Assembly: GCA_029559475.1 (NCBI GenBank)
Contig: JAKQBN010000032.1
Coordinates: 1-63,702 of the forward strand
Length of the DNA: 63,702 nt
From: a bacterium
GTDB taxonomy: Bacteria; UBA4055
Reading direction: 5' to 3'
Below, one piece after another: positions 47,636 through 57,278 of the stretch (the first letter of the stretch is position 1; each line of letters opens with the position of its first letter). The position numbers and the translations under genes were made by a program. The notes beneath the pieces are model-generated. The model was not told the origin of the DNA. It was given only the letters and a program-made list of their open reading frames with translations, and made no database searches.

Positions 47636-48826
47636 TTATAGTGATCGTGTTTTTTTTCTCAGTTCAGATTCGATCCTGAAATATTCATTCCTTACAGCAT
47701 CTATTTCGACAACTGAAGTTTTATCGAATAAAAAATCTTTTTTAATTGGCATTTCAAGCTCATTCACGCTGAAGTTTATAAAATTCTTCAGGCTATCTCC
47801 TATCTGATAGTATCTCAGTATCTGGAGTATCCTGAGCCCGTCGATCTTCTCATGACAGGCACGGACAAAAAGCTTCTCAGTCTTGAAATTCTTACGCAAT
47901 GGTTCCCATATATTCTCACCGAATGATCTCTGAATGAATTCATCAATCGGTGTTTCACAGTCTGCTTTAAACAGCTTGGGAAAAAGTTTGCAGGTCTCCC
48001 CTATTCTTTCAAATCCTTCCTTATCGTAGAAAGGATAGCTGTCCCAATCCCCGCTTTTGCCTTTTATAACCGCCGGCCCGGTTCCGAAAGGCACTCTGTC
48101 CGATTCTCTTGCTGAAGGATAAACAGCTTCGTCATTCCATATCAGTATTTCGCCTGCTTTTTTCATCCTGTTCACGAAATAAAAATCCTCGCCGGCTTCT
48201 TTTGGCGTAATTCCGCTTATTTTGCGATAACCTTTTACGCTGAAAGAAATTGCGGAACCCAATGCGGAAAATGCGTAAGGAGAATCAATGAGAAGCAGAT
48301 TGATAAGATAGTATCTCATGTATAGTTCATACCTGAGAATCGCCCTGTCGTGAGCATCATTTCCTGTCAGGTTGTGATAATACGGATTCGTTAGAAGCAT
48401 AGCTTTTTTATGGCTTATGAACTGTTTCCTGCCTGATGAAATAAAACCGGGTCTTATCCTTGTGTCTGCATCCAGGCTGATAACGATATCTTCATCGTCC
48501 GCAATCCGGTCGATAGCTTCAAATAACTCTTTTCGGGCATACCCGACACCTCTCTGTCTGCCTTTCCAGCCTTTACCTGGAGAAAATCTGTCTATGATTG
48601 TTAAATCGAGCCTTTGTTCCAAATTCAGCATCTGCATCGTTTTGACATTATTCTCGCACTTTATCCTTTTAACCGGATCGTTCCACCATTCATCCGGATT
48701 GTTGATGCAAACAAATACTTTAAAGTCAGTAACTGTCTGAGCTTTCAGGTCTTTAAGCAGTTCAGGTATGTTTTCAAACTCATTGAGAGCGGGTATCGCG
48801 ATGAAGATTTTCATAACTTTTATCAT
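47636..48826 (-). CDS. Family 2 glycosyltransferase
   Basis: The 396-aa product has a GT-A fold opening: MKIFIAIPALNEFENIPELLKDL, then SLDADTRIRPGF with the DxD metal-binding motif near 122, and EDFYFVNRMKKAGEI near 218 where ED serves as catalytic-type acid. A 150-residue helical C-terminus follows. No membrane segment, so it is cytosolic or peripheral. Two ATGs four codons apart (48826, 48814) are possible; neither has a strong RBS. It is 64 bases upstream of the GT-C gene and divergent from tpx. Confidence 0.82.
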   Translation of the reverse strand: MIKVMKIFIAIPALNEFENIPELLKDLKAQTVTDFKVFVCINNPDEWWNDPVKRIKCENNVKTMQMLNLEQRLDLTIIDRFSPGKGWKGRQRGVGYARKELFEAIDRIADDEDIVISLDADTRIRPGFISSGRKQFISHKKAMLLTNPYYHNLTGNDAHDRAILRYELYMRYYLINLLLIDSPYAFSALGSAISFSVKGYRKISGITPKEAGEDFYFVNRMKKAGEILIWNDEAVYPSARESDRVPFGTGPAVIKGKSGDWDSYPFYDKEGFERIGETCKLFPKLFKADCETPIDEFIQRSFGENIWEPLRKNFKTEKLFVRACHEKIDGLRILQILRYYQIGDSLKNFINFSVNELEMPIKKDFLFDKTSVVEIDAVRNEYFRIESELRKKTRSL

Positions 48827-48894
48827 TGTTTTTATACCATGATAAATGTACTATTATATGTTGGAATAAAAAACAAAAAAAATGGAGAATAATA

Positions 48895-49395
48895 ATGGCA
48901 AAGATCACATTAAAAGGAAAACCGATCAACACGAACGGTAGCCTACCGAGAAAGAACTGTAAAGCAAAGGATTTTACTCTCGTAAATAACAAACTTGCGA
49001 GATTAACTCTTACCGATTTTAAAGGATCTAAACTCGTTCTTAATATTTTTCCCAGCCTCGACACGCCTACCTGCGCGATGTCTGTAAGGCAGTTCAACAA
49101 ACTTGCAGGCGAAATGAAAAACACAAAAGTGCTTTGCATTTCAAAAGACCTCCCGTTTGCACAAAGCAGGTTCTGCGGAGCTGAAGGGCTGAATAATGTT
49201 ATTACGCTTTCAGATTTCGCAACAGGCGCGTTCGGGTACGATTACGGCCTTGAGATAATTGACGGTCCGCTTGCAAATCTTCACGCCAGAGCTGTTATTG
49301 TGCTTGATGAGGATCAAAAAGTGATCTATACGGAACTTGTACCCGATATAGCTCAGGAACCTGATTATGAGGCTGCTCTGAAAGCGCTTAAATAA
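48895..49395 (+). CDS. tpx: Thiol peroxidase (atypical 2-Cys peroxiredoxin)
   Basis: The start is set at the ATG at 48895 (GGAG upstream), giving 166 aa, the normal Tpx length. The peroxidatic Cys60 is in SLDTPTC and the resolving Cys94 in FAQSRFC, the Tpx spacing. NIFPSLDTPTCAMSVRQF is a near-consensus motif. It reduces peroxides with thioredoxin in the cytosol or periplasm; no signal peptide is present here. The stop is one base before the next ATG. Confidence 0.95.
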   Translation: MAKITLKGKPINTNGSLPRKNCKAKDFTLVNNKLARLTLTDFKGSKLVLNIFPSLDTPTCAMSVRQFNKLAGEMKNTKVLCISKDLPFAQSRFCGAEGLNNVITLSDFATGAFGYDYGLEIIDGPLANLHARAVIVLDEDQKVIYTELVPDIAQEPDYEAALKALK

Positions 49396-49396
49396 T

Positions 49397-50032
49397 ATGA
49401 AAATTACAATTCTGTATGACAACACTGTCACGGTTCCCGCTCTTACACCGGATTGGGGATTTTCATGCCTTATCGAAACCGGCACCCGCAATATTTTGTT
49501 CGACACTGGCGGTAACGGCAGAATCTTATTGGAAAACATGGCGATACTCGGAATAGATCCCGCCTCGATAGACGATATTTTCATCTCGCACCAGCACTTC
49601 GATCATATTGGCGGTTTATCTGCTATGCTCAATGAGAACCAGAATGCGGTCGTTCATATACCGCCCTCGGTAAGAGGCATAAAATATAAAAACCAAGTGA
49701 TCAGCTACAGCACCCCTTCAGAAATTTACCCGGGAATATATACTACAGGTGAGCTTAACGATATTGAGCAATCGATGTTTCTTGACACTCAAAAAGGAGC
49801 TGTTGTTATCATTGGCTGCTGCCATCCGGGACTGGGGAATATCCTAGGGACATTCCCTGACAAAAAGATAAGCCTTATCGTAGGCGGGCTTCACGGTTCG
49901 GAAGAGTACGAAGTCATGGAAAGATCGGAAAAGATCTGCCCCTCCCACTGCACAAGACATATCGAAGATATAAAATCACGATTCTATGATAAATACATTC
50001 CGGGCGGAGCAGGTACCGTAATTGAATTATAA
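49397..50032 (+). CDS. MBL-fold metallo-hydrolase
   Basis: The 211-aa protein has the metallo-beta-lactamase fold signature SHQHFDHIGG (HxHxDH near 65-70), the preceding FDTGGNG, a later metal ligand in GCCHPGLGN, and LIVGGLHG near the end. It resembles the short MBL proteins described as 7,8-dihydropterin-6-methyl-4-(beta-D-ribofuranosyl)-aminobenzene-5'-phosphate synthase-like. Substrate not determinable. One base after tpx, 13 before the dehydrogenase; likely one transcript. Confidence 0.85.
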   Translation: MKITILYDNTVTVPALTPDWGFSCLIETGTRNILFDTGGNGRILLENMAILGIDPASIDDIFISHQHFDHIGGLSAMLNENQNAVVHIPPSVRGIKYKNQVISYSTPSEIYPGIYTTGELNDIEQSMFLDTQKGAVVIIGCCHPGLGNILGTFPDKKISLIVGGLHGSEEYEVMERSEKICPSHCTRHIEDIKSRFYDKYIPGGAGTVIEL

Positions 50033-50045
50033 ATGAGGCATAGTA

Positions 50046-50954
50046 ATGAAAATACTTATTCTTGAGGAAATTGGAGTTGAACGGGAATCTTTCGATCTAC
50101 CGGGTAATGACATAGCCTGGTTCGACGGAGATTTTGATAAAGATATTGTCGAAGTTTTTGTAACTGTGAAGAAAAAACTCGGATCTGCTGAACTGGCGGA
50201 ATTTCCGAACCTGAAGCTGATCGCGGTCGCTTTTACAGGCTATGACAGTGTAGACTTGAATTATTGCAGAGAGAATAATATCGCAGTTTGCAATGTGCCT
50301 GCATATTCAACGAACTCGGTGGCTGAACTCGCAGTAGGTCTGGCGATATCGCTGCTCAGGGAAATACCGAAAGGTAATAAACTCATCCGCGAAGGCGGTT
50401 GGGATCTCGGTAAACCCGGTATTGAACTTTTTGGAAAAACCGTAGGAATTTGCGGTACAGGCGCGATAGGCATAAGAACAGCTGAAATTTTCAAGATTTT
50501 CGGATGCGAAATAAAAGGATGGTCTCGCACTCAGAGAAAAGAATTCATTGATCTCGGCGGTAAATATGTTGATACGCTTGAAGAGCTATGCTCCATTTCC
50601 GATATACTGAGCATACATGTACCTTCAAATTCAGACACTAAAGCTCTGATCGGGAAAAAGCAGCTCGCAATGATGAAAAAGTCTGCATATTTGATCAATA
50701 CATCGAGAGGTCCGGTCGTAGATGAACAGGATCTTTATGAAGCTCTTTCGTCAAGAAAGATAGCCGGTTCCGGAATTGATGTTTTTTCCATCGAACCTGT
50801 AAAACCCGCCAATCCATTCCTGAAGCTTGACAATGTTATTTTGACTCCCCATATCGCTTTTAAGACTTGTGAGGCTCTCAAAAGACGCGCGGAAATAACT
50901 AAAAACAACATCATCAACTTTGAATCGGGTTTAAAAGAGAATAGAGTTATATAG
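50046..50954 (+). CDS. D-isomer-specific 2-hydroxyacid dehydrogenase
   Basis: The 302-aa protein carries the NAD-binding motif GKTVGICGTGAIGIRTAEIF near 130-149 and the conserved LINTSRGPVVDEQDL. The catalytic set is Arg in SRG... and IHVPSN, Glu in FSIEPV and His in LTPHIAFKT. It interconverts a 2-keto acid and its D-hydroxy acid with NAD(P)H; the substrate (glycerate, lactate or similar) cannot be told. Its stop abuts the stop of the convergent Omp85 gene. Confidence 0.9.
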   Translation: MKILILEEIGVERESFDLPGNDIAWFDGDFDKDIVEVFVTVKKKLGSAELAEFPNLKLIAVAFTGYDSVDLNYCRENNIAVCNVPAYSTNSVAELAVGLAISLLREIPKGNKLIREGGWDLGKPGIELFGKTVGICGTGAIGIRTAEIFKIFGCEIKGWSRTQRKEFIDLGGKYVDTLEELCSISDILSIHVPSNSDTKALIGKKQLAMMKKSAYLINTSRGPVVDEQDLYEALSSRKIAGSGIDVFSIEPVKPANPFLKLDNVILTPHIAFKTCEALKRRAEITKNNIINFESGLKENRVI

Positions 50955-53480
50955 TTAAAAAGTATAGCCTACCGAAAAGTGAAATACACCTTCCTGCCAG
51001 CCGTCTTTGATGTCTAAGGGAAATCCCCAGAGAACCCCCATCGCGCCTATCGGCGTGATGTAGCGCAAACCTGTACCCGCGGTAGAGCGTAACGTCTCCC
51101 CCCCGCCTTCAGTTGTTTCCGACATTAAACCTGTATCCAGAAAAAACGGGATCTCCCAGTTCTTTCTGAACTCATAGCGCGGCTCGAAAATGAACAGCGC
51201 TGTCAGTTTCGCTCCTGCGGGCTCACCTGCCGCGTCTACCGCGAAATAATTTTCGTTAATACCTCTGACCGTTGAAGTTCCGCCCAGATAGAAAAGCTGG
51301 TCAACTGCAGGATCGGCATCAGGATCGGTCATCTGGAGAAAGTTAAGCCTGGCCGCGAACGCGAAGGTCACCGGACCGAAAGGCGTGAAAAAATATTTAA
51401 GATCGAACTTGTATTTTATAAAATCGTCTTCGTTATTATCTATGCCTGTTGAAAACTCGGTATCCAGGTTAGCGTACACGCCTTTTCTGGGAACCATGAA
51501 AGAATCGCGCCTGTCCCATAGCTGAATGAATTTAAGACTGCCGGTGTTCATTACGGTATTCGAATCCGCGCCGGAAATGTTTTCTTCATTTAGCTTTCTG
51601 TGCTCGATCTGCGCCTGTATTATTGACTGAAGGCTGCTCTTCCACCTGTAGTTCACACCTGCGCCGATCCCTATCGTTTCAGTCTGATACTCAGGCTCTG
51701 ATATATCCTCCCTTTCCCAGAAAATGGAAAGCGTTCCGGAAAGTTCCGGTATGATCAATACAGGTTCTGTAAAAGCTGTTGTAACTGTCTGTTTGACGAA
51801 AGACAGATCGGTTTTTATGCTCAATTCCTTGTTCCTTCCGAAAAGGTTCTTATTGCCCGCATGCAGACTTGCATAGGCCCCGCTATAACTCTCGTAGCCG
51901 CCTGAGGCCTGGAAATAATAAGGCGGATATTCTTCAACGCTAACCAGAATGTCCAGCGTGTCTGATCCTGTTTCTGAAGTGTATGAAGAGACCGACCTGA
52001 ATATCTTCTGGTTCCTTAGGTTTTTGAGCCCGTCCGACAGCTCTGCTACGGAAAATGGTTCACCCTCTTTTATCTTAAGAAGTTTTCTTATGGACCGCTC
52101 CTTAGTTTTAAGATTGCCCGCTACGAAGATCGATCCTGTCGAAGCTTTATTTTTAATGTCGGCGCAGAAACAGATGTCTGCTTTCAAGCTGTCTTTTGAA
52201 AATTCAGTTCTTTCATTGACTTCGGCGAAAATGTAGCCTTTGGCCGCGAGATGACCTTTGATCCTCGGCGCTGTTCCTGTTATCATACCTTTATTGTAAG
52301 GTTTGCCTTCTAGCTCGGAAGATATTTTACCTACTTCGACTTCTAGATCTTGCGGAATTCCCTCGAACGACACCCTGCCTATCAGCGTTCTTGTTCCTTC
52401 TTTGATCTCGGCCAGGATCCTTACGCTATCCCTTTTCCTGCTGTATTTTACTTCTAAAGCTGCATCAGCCGATATGAATCCGTTCTGTCCGTAAAAAGCT
52501 TTTATGTTCCTTTCATCATCCTCGAAAATGTCCTTTCTGAAATATTCACTTCTTCTCCACCATCTTCTTACCACGCTGTTGAGATACTTCCCGAGTTCGC
52601 TGCCGGAAAAAACTGAATTCCCTTCGAATGTTATATCTGTAACAAGCGGTCTTACACCCTCTTTGATCTCTACGGTAACACTTTTTACCTGCCTGTCTTC
52701 TTCGATGACCAGTGTATCTTTCATATTGACTTTCGCATCAGAGAATCCTTCCTCGCGGTACATATTCCTGATAGTTCTTAACGACTTTCTGAGCGCGACA
52801 GAGCCGTTTTTACCCTCATTGATCTTGTCAGTCTGTTCCTTAAGTTTTCTGTCAGAGAAAAATTCATTTCCCGAAAAATCAATATTATATTCGGGGCCTT
52901 CATTTATAATGACTTTTATTTCAGAAGTCCGTTCGATGCTGTCCTTTATCAATTCGTAACTGACCGAGCAGTCGACATAACCTTTATATTTATAAAGCGC
53001 GGTTATTTTTTCCAGATCTATTTCAAGCTCATCCGGGATCAGCCTGCCGGGAGCGCCGAACATAAAACTTCTCCACCAGGTCTTCATCTCTTTTTTGAGT
53101 CTCAGGCCCGACATATTATTGTTGCCTGAAATGCTTATCTTTTCTATCGTAAAATATCCGCCCTTTTCCACTTTTATCTTTATAAGCCTGAGTTTTTCCG
53201 ATATTTCTTCAGTCTCCGTCCGCACTACTACAGAATCGTAACCTTTGGAGTTAAGATACGCTGAGAGATATTTCTTCTGAAGTTCAATTTTTTCTTCGTC
53301 ATAGACCGATCCGGGATAAACAGACATCCTGTTCAGAAGCTCATTTGAAAAGAAAGGGTAGATGCCGTAGAATTCGATATCCGATATTCTTGGAGCTTCG
53401 GCAAAACCTTTCATACTTTTCGATGCGGACAAATATAACGCAGAGATGAAAAGAAGTATGAAAACGAGCTTCAGTTTCAT
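50955..53480 (-). CDS. Omp85-family outer-membrane protein with about six POTRA-like repeats
   Basis: The 841-aa product has a signal peptide (ending YLSAS). Six POTRA-like starts can be seen: ISDIEFYG, IEKISISGNN, NIDFSGNEFF, VTDITFEGNSVF, IGRVSFEG and GSIFVAGNLKTKE. The C-terminal barrel from about 545 has the loop motif VRGI (VRGF/Y in relatives) in GGTSTVRGINENYF and ends FHFSVGYTF. BamA usually has five POTRAs and TamA three. Because its ATG overlaps the tamB stop, it most likely works with TamB in outer-membrane protein or lipid handling (TamA-like role). Confidence 0.88.
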   Translation of the reverse strand: MKLKLVFILLFISALYLSASKSMKGFAEAPRISDIEFYGIYPFFSNELLNRMSVYPGSVYDEEKIELQKKYLSAYLNSKGYDSVVVRTETEEISEKLRLIKIKVEKGGYFTIEKISISGNNNMSGLRLKKEMKTWWRSFMFGAPGRLIPDELEIDLEKITALYKYKGYVDCSVSYELIKDSIERTSEIKVIINEGPEYNIDFSGNEFFSDRKLKEQTDKINEGKNGSVALRKSLRTIRNMYREEGFSDAKVNMKDTLVIEEDRQVKSVTVEIKEGVRPLVTDITFEGNSVFSGSELGKYLNSVVRRWWRRSEYFRKDIFEDDERNIKAFYGQNGFISADAALEVKYSRKRDSVRILAEIKEGTRTLIGRVSFEGIPQDLEVEVGKISSELEGKPYNKGMITGTAPRIKGHLAAKGYIFAEVNERTEFSKDSLKADICFCADIKNKASTGSIFVAGNLKTKERSIRKLLKIKEGEPFSVAELSDGLKNLRNQKIFRSVSSYTSETGSDTLDILVSVEEYPPYYFQASGGYESYSGAYASLHAGNKNLFGRNKELSIKTDLSFVKQTVTTAFTEPVLIIPELSGTLSIFWEREDISEPEYQTETIGIGAGVNYRWKSSLQSIIQAQIEHRKLNEENISGADSNTVMNTGSLKFIQLWDRRDSFMVPRKGVYANLDTEFSTGIDNNEDDFIKYKFDLKYFFTPFGPVTFAFAARLNFLQMTDPDADPAVDQLFYLGGTSTVRGINENYFAVDAAGEPAGAKLTALFIFEPRYEFRKNWEIPFFLDTGLMSETTEGGGETLRSTAGTGLRYITPIGAMGVLWGFPLDIKDGWQEGVFHFSVGYTF

Positions 53481-56400
53481 CGGAATTCCTTCCTGAACTG
53501 TGTTTCCGCTCCAAAACTGCCGTCGGTGGATCTGAAGCCTGAAAATATAATGTTCTCGAACATCTGATAGTCAGCAGAACCTTTCTGTATCATTTCAGAA
53601 CCGTTATTTACAAGCGAATATTTAAGTATGAGCCTGTCCGATATCTTTTTCCCGACAGTAAGTCCGTAACCCGAAGGAGCGGATGCTGAAAAATCGTCCG
53701 GTACGTTTACTTCTATATAATCCAGCCCTGTTTTATCCGCGACTTTTTCCGAATAAGAACCGGAAAGCCAGTCCGCTATCAGTTTCTCCTTTGAGACAGG
53801 CTGCCCGTCACCCTGCCCCGCGAGTTCTGAAGCTTTTCTGCCGAAGATGAGTATCGAAAGAATATCGGCATCGCTTTCTGCTGGAAAAGATGTTAGTGTG
53901 AATTTCGGATTCGAGAGATTTTCTGTCACCGAAAGAAATATTTTATATATACCGACTTCAGTCTCGCTCTGAATGTCCGCCGTGGGGAGCATTCCGTAAA
54001 CAGGCTCAAAATCAAGAACTCCTTTCTTTATCGTAAAAGTCTTCTTTTGGAACATCAGAAAACCGTTTTCTCGTATCAGCGCTCTTCCGGATATCAAAGG
54101 CGCTGAGATATCTCCTTTTACCTGAATATCAGGCTTGAGTTCTATAAATCCCAGATTGTTGTCCATAACGATGTCCCGTCTGCTCTTGAGCTTTAGATCA
54201 AGAGAGATATCAGGCAGTTTTTTACCTTCTGAAAAGCTCTTTACGATCCTCGGAGCGGAACTTTCGAATACATTTCCGAATAGATCGATATCCTTATAAT
54301 ATAATGCATCAACGACTTCGATCTCGCCTGCAAGCCTACCCTTTTCAAAGTCGCCGTTAAAATCCATCTCGATATTCAGAAGACCTTCCAGCTGATCAGG
54401 GATGTTCATAGGGATCGCAGTAGCAGACATTTTAAAATCAATATTTTCAGGTCTGAACTTATTCAGCGATATTCCGCCTTTGAGTCCGAAGATCCCTTTA
54501 TCGAGCATCCCTTTTATCTCTTTAATTTCTATTTTTTCTTGAGAAATGCCTATGCTTCCGATTACATCATGGATCATCTGTCCGGTCTCTTCGATGTAAA
54601 ATCCCAGACCGTCGAAATCTATGTTACCTTTAACAACCGGCTCGGAAATACTGCCTCCGATGTCCAGATCACCTTTAACGAAACCTTCCGAATTTAAAAG
54701 CATTTCATTTACGAAAGACAGCGACTTCACAGGGAACAGTATTGAAGTTTTTATATCTATATTGCTCTTTAGATCTGCATAACCGTTAATATCAATAAAA
54801 CCGCTGTCAAGATAGTTCAGTTTGAAATTTTCAAATAGGAGTTTTTCTTTTCTAACCTTAGCTTCGATCCCGGATCCGGAAACATATCTTGTTTCGTCCA
54901 TATCGAACGTGAGGGAATCGATCTGGAAATCTAATTCAGTTTCTGCTATGTTGTCAATATTTCCGTTCCCTTTGATTCTGCCCGCCAAAAAGCCTTTCAA
55001 ATGACCGTCGGAATTTTCCGGCAGATACGGAGAGAAATCCCATCTGTCAAAATCGATATCGAACCCGTAATCTTTTGTTTTAATATTTGAATGAGCTTTT
55101 ATGATAAAGCCGGGATCTGCCGTCAGTTCTGCGTATCTGTTTTTATAGCTGATATCTATTTTAGTGTCCGGTAACTTTGTTTCCGTTACGTACAAATTCC
55201 TGAGTGTTATATTTCCTGAAGCTGAAGGATCTTTAAAAGTACCTTCAGCTTTAATTTCCCCATCGATAACTGCAGAGGCGGTTCCGGTGATCTTCGAATA
55301 TATAGAATCAGACTTTATACTTGTAATCCTTACATCGGCAGCAAAAATCTTATAGTCCTTCATAGTTCCTGAAACCGACAGCTTTCCCCCGCCTCCTGAA
55401 ACCGACAGCTCATCAAGGTTTAAAACATTTTTATCTATTCCCGCTTTCAGTCCGATGCTGTCTATCTCTATCCCCTGATAGCTGATCCTGTCCGTATTCA
55501 GTAAAAATTCTCCGGTCGGAGCTTTTAAAGATCCTTTTATCCATCCGTTAAAATCGATCTCCGTAGAAATGTCAGGATAGAATTTGTCCGATCTTATGCG
55601 GCTTCCCGAAAATATAAAATCTATTTCGGGATTTTTTAATATCTTCATATCTTTGCTGAAAACTTTAGCTTTTCCATTGAGACTGATATTTGAACTGTCC
55701 ATTCGGAAATCAAGCCGCTTTATTTCGGCGGATCCATTTTCGCTCGCAACACCGGAAAGTGAACAAGAAGTTATTTCGTAAACATCCCATGCGAGTTTGC
55801 CTGTTTTCAGTTCGGTTGCAGCACGTAATTTTCCTTTATTCCAACTTAAATCCGCTACGATCGAAGCTTTCTCTTTCAAGTGGAATTTATCGTAACTGAA
55901 GGGGCTGATCTGCGTATTTACCAGCGCGTTAGCCGTTATCTCTTCAGGCTTTACACCTCTACCTTTCAGCTCCAGCCCGAAATCGAAGACCGCATCAGGC
56001 ATTCCCGGTATATTGCTCAGGCTGAAATTTTCGGTATTCGCGCTAATATCGTACTCGGCTTTTTTGAGATCCGGCTCTGACGAGATCAGTCCTGCGGTAA
56101 AAGCTTTAGCCATATCCAGAGAACCATCCATCGAGAAACTTTCCGAAGCGGATTTTTTTATTTCCGCAGTAACGTTGAGCATTTTTTCCTTAAATGATGC
56201 GGTGATTTCAAGACCGTTTATCTTCTGAGATAAAAGGACTCCTGTTCCGTGCCCGAATGTAAGATCGGCTTCAGGATCCTCAGCTTCGCCCGATACAGAT
56301 CCGGCGACAGATAAAATTCCGCTGTCTTTGGAGAATATTTCCATCCTGTCGAAAAGCTTTTCCGTCTCTATATCGGCCTTGAATTTCATATCGAAGAACG

Positions 56401-57133
56401 GAATTTTATAGATATTCTCTACGGCGCCGCCTATGGTAAAATCGAGTCCCCGGGTCAGAAACCTCGTTTCTTCCAGCTGCACTGCAGCGCCTATCATCTT
56501 AATTGCCAAAATATCGTTCCGGACATTCTTATTGAACTGAGGTGTTTGTAATTCGGCCTCTATTTTTTCCATTCTGACAGAATAGTCCGTATTCTTTACT
56601 TCCGCCCGGGCTTGAATCAGACTGCTTTTAATTTTATACTCCGATCCCGCGTTTTTATCCGAATACGCCGAAGATAAATTCTTTATTGTGAAATTTTTCA
56701 CTACAATATCAGGCAATACTGCGGCCGGATCCGGTTCAGTTTTTTTCTCTTCCTGTTTACTGTGTTTAAATACATCAAGCTGCTCTTTGTTAACATCAAG
56801 ATCGATATCTGAAACGATGAGCGAATCTACTATATACCTGCCTGATAATATCGGGCTGTACTGAACCCCAAGACCGAGATATCCTATACTTCCCACTCTC
56901 GTTTTCTGAGTGTCCAGGATCTTAAGACCCGTTAGTTCAACTCTTCCTCTAAAAACATTCAGACTTAAATTTTCAAGTTCGATCTGAAACGGAGAGTGTT
57001 CGTTAGCAATCCCCACGATTTTGGCTTTTCCCCATTCAGTATTGACAAGAAGCAGCGTTAACGCCATTGAAATAAGTATTAGCCCTAAAAGACCTGCGAT
57101 CGAATATGCTGTAAATTTTATAAATCTCTTAAT
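53477..57133 (-). CDS. tamB: TamB-family (DUF490) envelope protein, probable ATT start
   Basis: This very long beta-rich protein has the TamB/DUF490 C-terminal domain: SDADILSILIFGRKASELAG, KTGLDYIEVN, GLTVGKKISDRLILKYS and the final GSADYQMFENIIFSGFRSTDGSFGAETQFRKEF. The body (about 50-1000) is repetitive, AsmA/YdbH-like strands that form a lipid-conducting groove. The first ATG in frame (57067) would begin inside the N-terminal membrane anchor. Translating 22 codons further gives KRFIKFTAYSIAGLLGLI, a full anchor, starting at ATT (57133) with AAGG eight bases upstream. Gene stop overlaps the Omp85 start. Confidence 0.85.
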   Translation of the reverse strand: MKRFIKFTAYSIAGLLGLILISMALTLLLVNTEWGKAKIVGIANEHSPFQIELENLSLNVFRGRVELTGLKILDTQKTRVGSIGYLGLGVQYSPILSGRYIVDSLIVSDIDLDVNKEQLDVFKHSKQEEKKTEPDPAAVLPDIVVKNFTIKNLSSAYSDKNAGSEYKIKSSLIQARAEVKNTDYSVRMEKIEAELQTPQFNKNVRNDILAIKMIGAAVQLEETRFLTRGLDFTIGGAVENIYKIPFFDMKFKADIETEKLFDRMEIFSKDSGILSVAGSVSGEAEDPEADLTFGHGTGVLLSQKINGLEITASFKEKMLNVTAEIKKSASESFSMDGSLDMAKAFTAGLISSEPDLKKAEYDISANTENFSLSNIPGMPDAVFDFGLELKGRGVKPEEITANALVNTQISPFSYDKFHLKEKASIVADLSWNKGKLRAATELKTGKLAWDVYEITSCSLSGVASENGSAEIKRLDFRMDSSNISLNGKAKVFSKDMKILKNPEIDFIFSGSRIRSDKFYPDISTEIDFNGWIKGSLKAPTGEFLLNTDRISYQGIEIDSIGLKAGIDKNVLNLDELSVSGGGGKLSVSGTMKDYKIFAADVRITSIKSDSIYSKITGTASAVIDGEIKAEGTFKDPSASGNITLRNLYVTETKLPDTKIDISYKNRYAELTADPGFIIKAHSNIKTKDYGFDIDFDRWDFSPYLPENSDGHLKGFLAGRIKGNGNIDNIAETELDFQIDSLTFDMDETRYVSGSGIEAKVRKEKLLFENFKLNYLDSGFIDINGYADLKSNIDIKTSILFPVKSLSFVNEMLLNSEGFVKGDLDIGGSISEPVVKGNIDFDGLGFYIEETGQMIHDVIGSIGISQEKIEIKEIKGMLDKGIFGLKGGISLNKFRPENIDFKMSATAIPMNIPDQLEGLLNIEMDFNGDFEKGRLAGEIEVVDALYYKDIDLFGNVFESSAPRIVKSFSEGKKLPDISLDLKLKSRRDIVMDNNLGFIELKPDIQVKGDISAPLISGRALIRENGFLMFQKKTFTIKKGVLDFEPVYGMLPTADIQSETEVGIYKIFLSVTENLSNPKFTLTSFPAESDADILSILIFGRKASELAGQGDGQPVSKEKLIADWLSGSYSEKVADKTGLDYIEVNVPDDFSASAPSGYGLTVGKKISDRLILKYSLVNNGSEMIQKGSADYQMFENIIFSGFRSTDGSFGAETQFRKEFR

Positions 57134-57178
57134 ACCGTATACCTTAATTTATTAGTGTCATTGATTTAGTTAAACATA

Positions 57179-57207
57179 AATATAATCAAGAAAATTATTC
57201 TTTTCAA
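57179..57207 (-). promoter_or_regulatory. Promoter of the tamB-Omp85 operon
   Basis: On the minus strand TTGAAA (57202-57207), 17 bases, TATATT (57179-57184) extending to TATATTTA. It lies 46 bases upstream of the proposed ATT start. Confidence 0.65.
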
Positions 57208-57278
57208 ATATAAAAGCTCTAATTGACTACTTCCATACATTTTCTTAAATTTAGTTCAAGATTTATACGGGACATATT

